From Methanosarcina barkeri 3 (GTDB lineage Archaea; Halobacteriota; Methanosarcinia; Methanosarcinales; Methanosarcinaceae): a DNA stretch of 64,000 nt. Location of the stretch: positions 2,232,001 through 2,296,000 of the forward strand of contig NZ_CP009517.1 of assembly GCF_000970305.1 (NCBI RefSeq). Direction: 5' to 3'. A model generated the notes under the pieces. That model was not told the origin of the DNA and did not search any database. It worked only from the letters and a program-made list of their open reading frames with translations. Position numbers and translations under genes: made by a program. Of this stretch, positions 52,013 through 61,259 are shown piece after piece. Numbering within the stretch: position 1 is the first letter of the stretch; every line of letters begins with the position of its first letter.

Positions 52013-52789
52013 TCAATCTGTCAATCCAAACTGCTTCCAAGCTTCTTTAATATTCATAGCGCGCATTCCCAGTTTTTTCGCGGGCTCTAGCTCGTTTTCG
52101 TCAGAGTCTCCTATTGAAATGACACATTTAGGTTCGAGTTCAAAGCCCATCCTTTTTAGCGCAGTCATAAAAAGTCGGAGATCAGGTTTCTTATACCCTA
52201 CATCCGACGAGAAGATAACAAAATCAAAATAGTCGTGGAGCCCGAGAAACCTGAGTTCCAGTTCAGAAAAAACTCTTTGCCCGTTGGAGATTACACACTT
52301 GGGAATGTTTATGCAATGTTCAATCATTTTGATGCTCTGAGGGAAAGCCCGGAGTTTCCGTATGGAAGCTGCCCGAAAAACCCTTGAGGCTTCTACTCCA
52401 AGGCCTTTTTCGTCAATATTCCAGATCGAATTTTCCTTACAGATCTCTGAAAAGATTTCCTCTACCTTGATCTCGGGATACACTTCCCTGGAATTCTCCA
52501 TTTTCTGCCTGACCTTAAACATATAAGTATCCCATAGCTTTTCGGGCTCGATTTTCACTCCCTGATAGGCAAGCCATGCGCTCAGTACTTTATAAGTCTC
52601 CAGGCTATGTTCTTCAGTATGAATGTCAATGAGGGTCTCATAGCAGTCAAAAATAACCCCTTTTATATGGCAGCTCTCAAATGCCTCCTCCCCTTTTGCA
52701 AGAGAATGACTAAGAAATGTAACTTCATCCTTGCTTACATCAGGCCTGTGATTTCCCGATATGCTCTTTCCTCCCAGATCCCTTTTCAA
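52013..52789 (-). CDS. HAD-superfamily hydrolase
   Basis: 258 residues. HAD motifs: I is GVIFDCYETLI, where the usual second aspartate (DxD) is replaced by Tyr (DCY); II is CVISNGQ; III Lys is in VGYKKPD; IV is ISIGDSDENE. Such enzymes hydrolyse phosphate esters or, with DxY-type motif I, carry out dehalogenase-like reactions. The listed TTG start has no ribosome binding site. GGGAGG lies inside the frame seven bases before codon 10 (ATA), so the true start may be later. It follows the kinase-like gene at 52869 on the same strand and may be cotranscribed. Confidence 0.85.
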   Translation of the reverse strand: MKRDLGGKSISGNHRPDVSKDEVTFLSHSLAKGEEAFESCHIKGVIFDCYETLIDIHTEEHSLETYKVLSAWLAYQGVKIEPEKLWDTYMFKVRQKMENSREVYPEIKVEEIFSEICKENSIWNIDEKGLGVEASRVFRAASIRKLRAFPQSIKMIEHCINIPKCVISNGQRVFSELELRFLGLHDYFDFVIFSSDVGYKKPDLRLFMTALKRMGFELEPKCVISIGDSDENELEPAKKLGMRAMNIKEAWKQFGLTD

Positions 52790-52868
52790 GCTTCAACTTC
52801 GGATTTTGCCGTAATTAACTGCCTTAAAGCACTCAAGTTGCTTCTCTGACAAGATAGTTTCTCATGCT

Positions 52869-53816
52869 TTATCTGTAATTAATTGCCTTTAAACATTCAC
52901 GTGCTTCCCTAATGAGATAATTTCTATAGTCGCCCTGGTGAAGCCTTGCAGAACGAAGGAGTCCTATACTCATAAAAAAAGGCAAAGCTCTGGTAATATA
53001 GTAAAAGTCTTTTTCATCGCTGCTGTATTCCCAGAGGAAATTTCCGATATAAGGTTCAGCTTTTTCTCCTCCTCCCATATGTAGCTCGAACTCGTTTTTG
53101 AGTTCCGCAGCTAGAATTCCGAGATCTCTGACAGGATTGGCCTCGAACCAGGAACTTTCAAAATCAAGGGCATAGGGTTTACCTTTGCAAAAGATGTAGT
53201 TTGAAGGATTGACATCCCTATGAACCATACAGCCGTATTCCCTGTTAAGCAGGGAACTATACCACCATTCTCCAAGTAACCTATTGAATGTCTCTCTAGT
53301 GTTATGATCCAGTTTCAGATGACCCAGAACATCATGATAGTTTCTGAATTCATTTACCTTATTGTAGGAAGATTTTGTGTTTTCATGCAACTGTCTGAGC
53401 ATGTGCGCAACTGCAGAAAGCCTCACATATAGGTTTTCTTCGTGCCTTATGTACCAGCCCAGAGATTTTCCAGGTATATGCTCCGTTACAAGGACGCAGT
53501 TAAACTTCTTATTTATTGCAAGAGGTTTTGCAACATTTATTACTGACGCAGCTTTTTTAAGATTCCGATATTCGTTCATCATTCCTTTAGAAGGGTTATA
53601 GTCTTTCAACTGGCCTGTAGGTTCGGCAAAAAACTTTGCCATAACGCTGAAGTGTTCACCTTTGAACTGATACCTACAAACCGTATGGGAGGAATTGTAT
53701 TTAAAAACATTAACAGAGCAGCTTTTATTCCGTAGCCTATCTCCAACAACTTCTTTAACAAGCCAGTCCCTAAAAGGGTCACCAGGGTTTAAAGTATTAA
53801 CATGGCGAGATGCCAA
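52869..53816 (-). CDS. Aminoglycoside-phosphotransferase-like kinase
   Basis: 315 residues. The kinase core has VTEHIPGKSLGWYI (hinge), the catalytic loop VHRDVNPSNYIF with Asp and Asn, and the metal-binding YALDFESSWF (DFG-equivalent). These are marks of the APH/choline-kinase fold. Starts at TTG 53816. It may phosphorylate a small molecule such as a sugar, lipid head group or amino sugar. 79 bases upstream of the HAD phosphatase gene, so a kinase/phosphatase pair on one transcript is plausible. Confidence 0.85.
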   Translation of the reverse strand: MASRHVNTLNPGDPFRDWLVKEVVGDRLRNKSCSVNVFKYNSSHTVCRYQFKGEHFSVMAKFFAEPTGQLKDYNPSKGMMNEYRNLKKAASVINVAKPLAINKKFNCVLVTEHIPGKSLGWYIRHEENLYVRLSAVAHMLRQLHENTKSSYNKVNEFRNYHDVLGHLKLDHNTRETFNRLLGEWWYSSLLNREYGCMVHRDVNPSNYIFCKGKPYALDFESSWFEANPVRDLGILAAELKNEFELHMGGGEKAEPYIGNFLWEYSSDEKDFYYITRALPFFMSIGLLRSARLHQGDYRNYLIREARECLKAINYR

Positions 53817-53941
53817 CTCAAATTACCCCCACTTTTTTAGAAGTACTTCCAAATTGTGTTTTTCGCGCAGTATACTCTTATCTCCAAGTATATTTTTATT
53901 ATAGTGTAGATGCCAGTTTTGTTTGTTGGCTTTGCAGTACT

Positions 53942-54093
53942 GATAAAAGTATACTGTATCTGGATAAACAGTATACTGTATTTGGATAAACAGTATACTA
54001 TATTTAGATAAACAGTATACTATATTTGGACAAACGGTGTACTATATTTTGGATAAACAATATACTATATTTGGATAAACAGTATACCATAGT
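53942..54093. repeat. 22-bp tandem repeat built around the palindrome AGTATACT
   Basis: The unit GGATAAACAGTATACTATAT followed by TT recurs about seven times with small changes. Each copy contains GTATAC, usually as the perfect palindrome AGTATACT, spaced 21-23 bases apart. The array lies between two divergent genes (kinase at 53816, GNAT at 54212), so it could also be an operator array. Confidence 0.9.
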
Positions 54094-54211
54094 TTCGATA
54101 TATTATATTGTTATTGGTGTTTAACTGTAAGGAGCTTATTCCTCTCTCTCAGGCTAAGGCTCGCAGGACATCGGCCATAATTGCATTTCGAATACACAAA
54201 CACTGCTGCAT

Positions 54212-54673
54212 ATGGCGGTTATTGCCATGAAAGTTGAAATAATCCTGAATAATAAAAAACAATTTCTTGATTTGCTGCTTTTAGCAGACGAACAAGAAGA
54301 TATGATTGACAAATATTTAGATCGCGGGGATATGTTTGCTCTGTATGATGGCAATTTGAAAAGTCTCTGTGTAGTAACACGTGAAGATGATGGTATCTAC
54401 GAATTGAAAAATATAGCAACTTATGAAAAGTATCAGGGACAAGGTTACGGCAGGCAACTTGTAAAATTCATCTTTGAGTATTATAAAGGCAAATGCAAAA
54501 CCATGATTGTTGGTACGGGAGATAGTCCTCTTATTATCCAGTTTTATAAAAATTGCGGATTTGTTATGTCACATTATATTAGAAATTTTTTTATTGACAA
54601 CTATGACCATCAGATTTTCGAATGTGGTAAACAACTCATTGATCAGGTTTATTTAAAGAAGGATTTCCCATAA
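54212..54673 (+). CDS. GNAT-family N-acetyltransferase
   Basis: 153 residues. The acetyl-CoA loop ATYEKYQGQGYGRQLVKFIF (about 69-88) and the C-terminal PLIIQFYKNCGFVMSHYIRN are clear. ATG 54212 has no ribosome binding site; ATG 54227 (MKVEIILNNK) is the more likely start because homology should begin at VEIIL. Resembles bacterial acetyltransferases of the YhbS type. AT-rich, possibly acquired. Confidence 0.9.
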   Translation: MAVIAMKVEIILNNKKQFLDLLLLADEQEDMIDKYLDRGDMFALYDGNLKSLCVVTREDDGIYELKNIATYEKYQGQGYGRQLVKFIFEYYKGKCKTMIVGTGDSPLIIQFYKNCGFVMSHYIRNFFIDNYDHQIFECGKQLIDQVYLKKDFP

Positions 54674-55154
54674 TTTTGAGGATAATTGAAAGAATTGGGC
54701 ATGAAGCTAACTTTTTCTTTGAATATTTGTTTTTGTTATTCCGTCGTTTATAACAAACAGGCAAAAATATCCTCTCTGCCATGAATATATCAGACTTTTA
54801 AATCAAAAATGAGGAATTCTTTTATTGCTGGAAACAGTTGTCAGACAGCCTGTAAAGGTCTGGATATTTGTGACCTATGCAGTCCAGATGTAATGAAATT
54901 GAGAAATTATATTACCGTCAACCGTTATCAGGAAAGTTTTCCATCCCCACAGCAAGCTAGCGGGATATTTGACTGAAATAAAAAATTAGGAATAAGCAAA
55001 TCAGTTTTGTATGTTTGTTTACTCCCCTTTAATTGCTTTCTATTTTAGTTCTTAAAAGTATGTTTGAAATAAATAAGTGACTATTTATGAAAAACTCTAA
55101 AGTTTTGACTGAACAAACGACAATATCAAGTTTTAATTTCACAGAGCTGTTAGC
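54674..55154. other. Spacer with a doubtful Cys-rich mini-ORF
   Basis: No firm gene. A 55-codon frame at 54809-54976 (ATG, AGG, AAT...) encodes a CQTACKGLDICDLCSPDVMK segment with four spaced cysteines, but lacks a ribosome binding site; it may be a relic of an iron-sulfur protein or chance. Confidence 0.3.
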
Positions 55155-56069
55155 GTGATTGAACTCTATAATGAAATCCCTGATTCTTGTAAATGGCAAA
55201 TCATCAGACCGATTAATAAGGGATGGTCAAATGATCAGAAATACTATATCCAAACAACAGATGGCAGGGAATTATTACTCAGGATCTCGGATATATCACA
55301 ATATGAAAATAAGAAACGAGATTTTGAAGCAGTAAAGCAGCTTGATGACATTGACATTTTAATTTCGCGTCCCATTAGTTTCGGAGTTTGCAATAATGGT
55401 CAATCCGTCTATTCATTACTAACCTGGATTGCAGGGAAGGATGCAGAACATATCCTTCCGGAGCTGAGCAGCAAAGAGCAGTACAAGCTTGGTGTGAAAG
55501 CTGGAGAAATATTAAGAATTATGCATCAGGTTCCTGCGGTAGAAAGTCAGATCTCATGGTCGGATCGTTTCAATAAAAAAATAAATAGAAATATCACAGA
55601 TTATGAAGCTTGTGGAATTTGCTTTGAAGGAGCAGATAAAATAATTGAATATATCGAACAAAATAGATGCTTATTGGAAAATCGCCCTCAATCCTTCCAA
55701 CACGGAGACTATCATGCCGGAAATATGATTGTTACAAAGTCCGGAGAGTTGGGAATCATTGATTTTGACAGGCTTGATTACGGTGACCCCTGGGAAGAAT
55801 TCAACCGCATTACCTGGTGTGCAGATATAAGTACCTTCTTTGCATCAGGGCGCATAAACGGCTATTTTCATCATAAAGTGCCAGTTTTATTTTTCAAATT
55901 AATGGCTTTATATATTGCGGGCAACCAGCTTTCATCAATTCCCTGGGCAATTAAATTCGGAAATAAAGAAATCAGCACAATGCTCAGGCAAGCTAAAAAT
56001 GTTCTGGAATGGTATGATGGGTTTGAAACGTGCGTTCCAAAATGGTATATTTCCAATCCTGTTAAGTAA
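55155..56069 (+). CDS. Aminoglycoside-phosphotransferase family kinase
   Basis: 304 residues from GTG 55155 (GAGCTG upstream is a weak site). Catalytic loop FQHGDYHAGNMIV (Asp and Asn), metal site GIIDFDRLDYGDPWEEF, N-lobe INKGWSNDQKYYI and LLRIS. It looks like the APH/MPH kinases common in Firmicutes and is not closely similar to the kinase at 52869. AT-rich codon use and an isolated position suggest transfer from bacteria. Probable small-molecule (antibiotic or sugar) kinase. Confidence 0.9.
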   Translation: MIELYNEIPDSCKWQIIRPINKGWSNDQKYYIQTTDGRELLLRISDISQYENKKRDFEAVKQLDDIDILISRPISFGVCNNGQSVYSLLTWIAGKDAEHILPELSSKEQYKLGVKAGEILRIMHQVPAVESQISWSDRFNKKINRNITDYEACGICFEGADKIIEYIEQNRCLLENRPQSFQHGDYHAGNMIVTKSGELGIIDFDRLDYGDPWEEFNRITWCADISTFFASGRINGYFHHKVPVLFFKLMALYIAGNQLSSIPWAIKFGNKEISTMLRQAKNVLEWYDGFETCVPKWYISNPVK

Positions 56070-56226
56070 GCAATCATAAAAGTTATAACTCGAAGGAAGA
56101 AAGCCAGGGTAACAGGCTTATGGAAGAAAATCCAAAAAAATCGTTATTTGGAAAGAATCGTTGTTTGGAAAGTTAAGAAAAAATAGAAATTTGATAAACC
56201 GGAATTAAATAAAACCTGAAATTCTC

Positions 56227-57426
56227 TCAGGCTTTATAATACCCGATTTCCTCTTTTGTAAGATAACATGCAGGGTCATCTGCCCAGACATTCCCGTATA
56301 CGGCTTCGGCTCGTACCCTGAAGTTCCCGTTGCAAACATCGAGCCAGTTACATCTGGCACATCTGTCTCCATTAACTTTTATAAGGGGTTTTCGGTTTTT
56401 AAGTCCTGCCATGAGTTTATCACTCAGGTCAGTCCAGATTTCACTGAATGGGCGCTCCCGTATATTCCCAAAGGAGTAATGCCTCCAGAACTGATCGGCA
56501 TGTACCGCACCGTCCCAGGATACACATCCTATACCTATTCCTGAAGAGTTACCCTGGTTCATGGAAAGAAGTTCAAATACTTCGGCAGCCCTTTCAGGAT
56601 TTTCTTTGAGGAGCTTCATATAAAGGTAGGGGCCGTCACAATGGTTGTCCACGGTCAGGACTTCAGCAGGAAAGCCTTTTTCGTGAAGTTTTCTTGTCCT
56701 CTCGAGTATCAGGTCGACAGCCTGCCTGGATTCCTCAAGGGAAAGATCTTCTTTTACCATTTTTGAGCCCCGACCTGCATAAACCAGATGATAGAAACAT
56801 ATTCTCGGAATATTTTCTTCTTCAAGCAGATCAAAAATTGCAGGAATATCCCTGACATTTTGCTTGTTAATTGTAAAACGCAAGCCTACCTTTATGCCTT
56901 CTTCCTGGCAATTGTGAAGCCCTCTTAGAGCTGCATCGAATGCTCCTTTCACGCCCCTGAATTTATCATTTGTTTCCCTTATCCCGTCAAGTGAAACTCC
57001 TACGTAAGAGAGGCCGACTTCCTTTAGTTTTTTTGCCATATCTCGGTCTATGAGCGTCCCATTTGTAGAAATCACGGCCCTCATTCCCTTCTCACGGGCA
57101 TAAGCCGCAAGCTCAGGCAGGTCTTTTCTCAAGGTTGGTTCCCCTCCGGAGAAAAGGATTACCGGACTTCCGAAACTTGCAAGGTCATCGATAAGAGCTT
57201 TGCCTTCTTCAGTAGAAAGCTCGTTTTCAAATTCTATGTCCTTTGCCTGGGCATAACAGTGGACACATTTCAGGTTGCAGCGTCGGGTCATATTCCAGAC
57301 CACAACTGGCTTTTTATCTTTTGAAAACTGCAGCAAGTGAGAGGGAAGCTTTTTTGATTCCCTTCCATAGCGGAGGGCATCTGAAGGTTCCACGGTTCCG
57401 CAGTAAAGTTTTGAAATGCCTATCAT
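56227..57426 (-). CDS. ahbC: Radical SAM heme-synthesis enzyme AhbC (12,18-didecarboxysiroheme deacetylase)
   Basis: 399 residues. Radical SAM cluster motif CNLKCVHC (Cys at about 51, 55, 58), SGGEPTLR for SAM binding, and a C-terminal SPASM-like auxiliary site GDRCARCNWLDVCNG plus GCVSWDG. The opening MIGISKLYCGTVEPSDALRYGR is, to my recollection, that of AhbC. AhbC turns 12,18-didecarboxysiroheme into iron-coproporphyrin III, the next-to-last step of the siroheme-dependent heme route shown in M. barkeri. It follows hemD and sumT on one transcript (20-base gap). AhbD is the main alternative; AhbD would complete heme. Confidence 0.82.
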   Translation of the reverse strand: MIGISKLYCGTVEPSDALRYGRESKKLPSHLLQFSKDKKPVVVWNMTRRCNLKCVHCYAQAKDIEFENELSTEEGKALIDDLASFGSPVILFSGGEPTLRKDLPELAAYAREKGMRAVISTNGTLIDRDMAKKLKEVGLSYVGVSLDGIRETNDKFRGVKGAFDAALRGLHNCQEEGIKVGLRFTINKQNVRDIPAIFDLLEEENIPRICFYHLVYAGRGSKMVKEDLSLEESRQAVDLILERTRKLHEKGFPAEVLTVDNHCDGPYLYMKLLKENPERAAEVFELLSMNQGNSSGIGIGCVSWDGAVHADQFWRHYSFGNIRERPFSEIWTDLSDKLMAGLKNRKPLIKVNGDRCARCNWLDVCNGNFRVRAEAVYGNVWADDPACYLTKEEIGYYKA

Positions 57427-57446
57427 GATGTTGATCCTTCAAAATC

Positions 57447-58238
57447 TCAAAGCTGGTTCTTTATAGCCTTTAACAGTGCTTCAAAAGTAAACTCATCGGG
57501 AATCACATTTGCATTGACTCCATATTTCTTCAGAGTATTTCCTGTAGGCGTTCCTATAGCTCCTACCACGGCCCTGTTAAGAGACTCTTTTACAGTTTCC
57601 TCTGCTCCCAGCCCTTTTGCATGCTTCATAAAGCCTTTAACCATCATCGAACTTGTAAAAGCAAAAGCGTTCACTTCTCCTGCGAGCGTGCGCTCTATCA
57701 ACTCTTTCTGAGCTGTTCCTTCAGGAATACTGAGAGTGTACACGTGAGTTTCATAAACCGTAGCTCCGCACTTTTCAAGCCCTTCTATTAAGACCTTAGC
57801 CCCAAAAGCGCTTCTGGCAAGATCTACTTTCTTTCCTTTTACCTCAGAGCAAAGAGCTTTTACAATTCCTTCCGAACTGTAGTCACCTGGCAGGAAAGAT
57901 TTGTCAATTCCTATTTTTATAAGTTCTTTTTCCGTATTAGGCCCGATTGCAATTACCCTGATTTTTTTAAGCGCTGTGATAAAGTCTTTCTTTTCAGTCT
58001 CAGAAAGCTTGTCCAGAGTAAAACTTATTCCGTTTGCACTGGTAAAGACTACATAATCCGAAGCTTCTGCAAGAACTCTTTGTATGAAGGGCTCAAACCC
58101 TTCATCTTTTATGCCTTCAAGCCGGATCATTGGGACGTATAAAGGTTCAAAACCGTAATCTTGCGCAAGGGCCTCTGATTTTTCCCTGTAGCTTTCCGGC
58201 CTCATAATTGCGAGGACAGGTGTTTTTTCTTCTGCCAT
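57447..58238 (-). CDS. hemD: Uroporphyrinogen-III synthase
   Basis: 263 residues. Cyclises hydroxymethylbilane to uroporphyrinogen III, the branch point of heme, F430, siroheme and corrinoids. The two-domain HemD pattern is visible: VLAIMRPESYREKSEALAQD at the start, DYVVFTSANGISFTL, VIAIGPNTEKEL, and near the end AFAFTSSMMVKGFMKHAK and VGAIGTPTGNTLKKYG. Sequence conservation in this family is low, but the position between sumT and ahbC supports the call. Forty bases after sumT. Confidence 0.92.
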   Translation of the reverse strand: MAEEKTPVLAIMRPESYREKSEALAQDYGFEPLYVPMIRLEGIKDEGFEPFIQRVLAEASDYVVFTSANGISFTLDKLSETEKKDFITALKKIRVIAIGPNTEKELIKIGIDKSFLPGDYSSEGIVKALCSEVKGKKVDLARSAFGAKVLIEGLEKCGATVYETHVYTLSIPEGTAQKELIERTLAGEVNAFAFTSSMMVKGFMKHAKGLGAEETVKESLNRAVVGAIGTPTGNTLKKYGVNANVIPDEFTFEALLKAIKNQL

Positions 58239-58278
58239 ATTACCTTCTCCTATTATATTCAGGTCTTCTCATGTCAGG

Positions 58279-59046
58279 TTAGAAGTCAGCTCCTGTCCGC
58301 TGTTCCCTGAGAATCTCATGAAGGCGTACAACATCCCCTACAACCGTAATAGCTGGCGCCTTTACTTTTCTTTCTTCTGCCAGGCTGGCGATATTTGCAA
58401 GAGTCCCTACAGTTACTCTCTGATCGGCTCTGGTCCCTCTTTCAATAACTGCAACAGGAGTATCCGGGGCTTTGCCATGTTTTATTAACTCCTCTGCGTT
58501 CCGACCGAGCATTTTCACGCCCATAAGAATTACAATCGTTCCTTCGAATTTTGCCAGAACTTCCCAGTCAAGTCCGCTCTCAGGCTTTGTAGGGTCCTCA
58601 TGTCCGGTTATGAAAGTAACCATCGAAGTACTTTCCCTGTGAGTCACCGGAATTCCGGCATAAGCTGGCACTGCAATTGCAGAGGTAATCCCTGGCACGA
58701 CCTCAAACTCAACGCCTTCAGCTACGAGTACCTCGGCCTCTTCTCCTCCTCTTCCAAAAACATAGGGATCACCTCCTTTAAGTCTGACCACAGTCTTTCC
58801 TTCTTTTGCTTTTTGCACAAGCACTTCATTAATTTCATCCTGGGTCATGGTGTGGTTGCCGGCATATTTTCCAACATCGATCTTTTCCGCACTTGCTGGC
58901 ATTGAGTCCAGAATAGCTTTTCCAGGAAGCTGGTCATAAACAATTACTTCAGCATTGTCAATCAGACGGCGGGCTTTCAGGGTAAGAAGTTCCGGGTCAC
59001 CTGGACCCGAACCTACAAGGTAAACTTTTCCGTAATTTCCTGACAT
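58279..59046 (-). CDS. cobA: Uroporphyrinogen-III C-methyltransferase
   Basis: 255 residues. SAM-dependent bis-methylation of uroporphyrinogen III to precorrin-2 (SumT). Family marks: VYLVGSGPGDPELLTLKA at the N-terminus, VRLKGGDPYVFGRGGEEAEV, VVPGITSAIAVPAYAGIPVT and THREYST-like THRESTSMVTFITGH. No fused oxidase/ferrochelatase part. First gene of the sumT-hemD-ahbC unit, which supplies the tetrapyrroles for F430, cobamides, siroheme and heme. Confidence 0.96.
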   Translation of the reverse strand: MSGNYGKVYLVGSGPGDPELLTLKARRLIDNAEVIVYDQLPGKAILDSMPASAEKIDVGKYAGNHTMTQDEINEVLVQKAKEGKTVVRLKGGDPYVFGRGGEEAEVLVAEGVEFEVVPGITSAIAVPAYAGIPVTHRESTSMVTFITGHEDPTKPESGLDWEVLAKFEGTIVILMGVKMLGRNAEELIKHGKAPDTPVAVIERGTRADQRVTVGTLANIASLAEERKVKAPAITVVGDVVRLHEILREQRTGADF

Positions 59047-59393
59047 ATGATGACGGTTCCTTTTTTCCTTTATTTCCTGATAGATGACTTTTCTCTCTTC
59101 TCACTTATTTCAAATTTTAGCGGATAACTTATGTCCTGGCTGGGGGAGCCCGATTGATAACAAATTATTTTTCGAGAAGAAAGCGTGTCTCTAAAGGAAG
59201 GTTTGATAGAAATGTAAATCTGTAGGGTTTAAAGGGCTTTTATAATAAATACTATCCCATCTTAACATACTTTTATCTGGTAATTTGTATACATAGATTT
59301 ATATTTATACTTGTATGTGGCTCCGCTCCTGAAATTCGGTAGTTGAGATTATAGCAATTAATAAATACCTCTTAAGTAGTTAGTGAGTTCGAT
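59047..59393. other. Divergent promoter spacer between sumT and rnz
   Basis: 347 bases, no gene seen. TATA-like TATATTTATACTTG lies at about 59301-59314, some 80 bases before the RNase Z start. Confidence 0.4.
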
Positions 59394-60311
59394 ATGCTTC
59401 GCATAATTTTTCTTGGCACTGGAGGCTCTCTGCCTACCCGCAACAGAAATCCGTCTGCAGTAATGGTCAATCGGGAAGGAGAACTTATCCTGTTTGACTG
59501 TGGAGAAGGAACCCAACAGCAGATGATGCGGGCGAAAACAGGGATGATGAACCTGTCCTCTATTTTTGTCAGCCACTTCCATGCAGATCATTTTCTGGGA
59601 ATTCCTGGCCTGATCCAGACCATGTCTTTCATGGGAAGAAAAGAGCCTCTTCTGATCTACGGTCCTGAGGGAACCATAGAATTTACTGAACTTTTTAAAG
59701 CTCTTGGCTACTTCAACCTTAAGTATGAAGTTCAAGGCATCCAGTTGAAACCCGGAGATGTTGTTGAAAGAGAAGAATATGTGATCCGAGCTTTAAAAAC
59801 CGAACACAGCATCTCAAGCCTCGGTTACGCCCTTATAGAAAATCCCCGTCCAGGGCGTTTTAACAGGGAAAGGGCAATTGAACTAGGGATTCCTCCGGGT
59901 CCTCTTTTCGCAAAATTACAAAAAGGAAACATGGTAGAAGTCAATGGAAAGCTCGTAAAATCGGAAGATGTAATGGGAACCTTAAGGCCAGGACGGACTA
60001 TTGTATATAGTGGAGATACAAGGCCCTGTGAGCCCATTCTTGAAGCCAGCCGGGATGCAGATGTGCTGATACATGATGGCAGTTTTGCAGACGAGATGGC
60101 AGATTGGGCTGAAGAGTCCAAACATTCGACAGCAGGGGAAGTCGCTGCCCTTGCAAAGGAAGCTGAGGTCAGAACATTGATCCTTACCCATATAAGTTCC
60201 CGTTATACTGATGATGCTGAACCTCTCCTGACCGATGCGAAAAAAGTGTTTGAAAAAGTAATTATAGCTGAAGATCTGATGGAAATTGAAGTCCCGTACA
60301 GGTCGAAATAA
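59394..60311 (+). CDS. rnz: Ribonuclease Z (tRNA 3' processing endonuclease)
   Basis: 305 residues, the usual short RNase Z. It begins with FLGTGGSLPTRNRNPSA, has the metallo-beta-lactamase zinc motif SHFHADH (60-66), then FMGRKEPLLIYGPEGT, the exosite region PRPGRFNRERAIELGIPPGP, YSGDTRPC, and HSTAGEVAALAKEAEVRTLI with LTHISSRY. It cuts precursor tRNAs after the discriminator base, needed for tRNAs without encoded CCA such as two of the three in this window. Single gene. Confidence 0.97.
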   Translation: MLRIIFLGTGGSLPTRNRNPSAVMVNREGELILFDCGEGTQQQMMRAKTGMMNLSSIFVSHFHADHFLGIPGLIQTMSFMGRKEPLLIYGPEGTIEFTELFKALGYFNLKYEVQGIQLKPGDVVEREEYVIRALKTEHSISSLGYALIENPRPGRFNRERAIELGIPPGPLFAKLQKGNMVEVNGKLVKSEDVMGTLRPGRTIVYSGDTRPCEPILEASRDADVLIHDGSFADEMADWAEESKHSTAGEVAALAKEAEVRTLILTHISSRYTDDAEPLLTDAKKVFEKVIIAEDLMEIEVPYRSK

Positions 60312-60652
60312 GGCTTAATTCTTTTTCAACAAACTATAGTTATAACAGCAAGAGTAGGAATAATTCCATGATAATGACATAAGTTAGAACAATGTCTAAC
60401 AGAATAAAATTCATGTACTAACAGAATATAATTCAATGTACTAACAGAATATAATTCAATGTACTAACAGAATATAATTCAATGTACTAACAGAATATAA
60501 TTCAATGTACTAACAGAATATAACTCAATGTGCTGCAAAAAACTTAAAATATCTTCAGAGAAAAATTAAACATTCATGAGTTTTATATCAGATATTTTAG
60601 TGAAAAGAAGCTGTAGCAGATATAATCTGCATCGCAACGAGATCAGAATAAC
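60312..60652. repeat. Spacer with a 23-bp tandem repeat
   Basis: At 60393-60531 the unit TGTACTAACAGAATATAATT followed by CAA repeats about six times, with diverged first and last copies. It lies between two converging genes. No other feature was seen. Confidence 0.92.
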
Positions 60653-60913
60653 TCAGACGAGAGTCCAATCCAGTTTTTTATTCTCAGCATCGTAAAGCGT
60701 GACATGCATTGTTTTGTCCTCGACTTCATAGACAGGTTTGATACCTAAGTAAAGAGTGTCTCCATGATTAATATTGAGTTCACCATTTACTCTTCCGAAG
60801 TATACTCTGCCTTTTGTGCCGTTTTCTTCTACTGTTATACCTTTCCACATAAGGTTTTGAATTACATTTACAACTTTACACTCAAAACGGTCAACTTCAC
60901 GTATCTCATTCAT
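60653..60913 (-). CDS. Small hypothetical beta-rich protein
   Basis: 86 residues from ATG 60913, preceded by AAGGGACC. The pattern of strands (VVNVIQNLMWKGITVEENG, KGRVYFGRVNGELNINHGD, TLYLGIKPVYEVEDKTMHVT) suggests a small beta-barrel of the TOBE or OB type, but no family is recognised. No partner gene is nearby on the strand. Confidence 0.65.
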   Translation of the reverse strand: MNEIREVDRFECKVVNVIQNLMWKGITVEENGTKGRVYFGRVNGELNINHGDTLYLGIKPVYEVEDKTMHVTLYDAENKKLDWTLV

Positions 60914-61259
60914 GGGGGTCCCTTTTAATTCTTATTTTAGATTTGGTTAAGTTCATTAAACTCGTTTTGTTAGAAAATAACGATTTTTGTACATAAAATT
61001 ATTCCTGATCTTCAGCCAAAGAAGATAAATGTGTAAAAGCGTGATACTGAAGCAGGTAACAACATTATACTGAAGCAGATAACAGCGTTACACTAACGCA
61101 AATAGCATTATACTAACGCAAATAGCATTAATATTCTAAAATGCGTTGGATATTAAAGACAATTACTTTCAAGAGCAGCAAGAATAGCCATCAAAAAATA
61201 GGTACTTTAAAAATAAGTACCTTAAAAGTGTAGTTTAACGGCAGTGTACCACCTATAGC
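60914..61259. repeat. Spacer with short repeats
   Basis: Between 61040 and 61131, blocks such as ATACTGAAGCAGATAACA and TACTAACGCAAATAGCATTA are each duplicated in tandem. No gene seen in this spacer. Confidence 0.6.
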
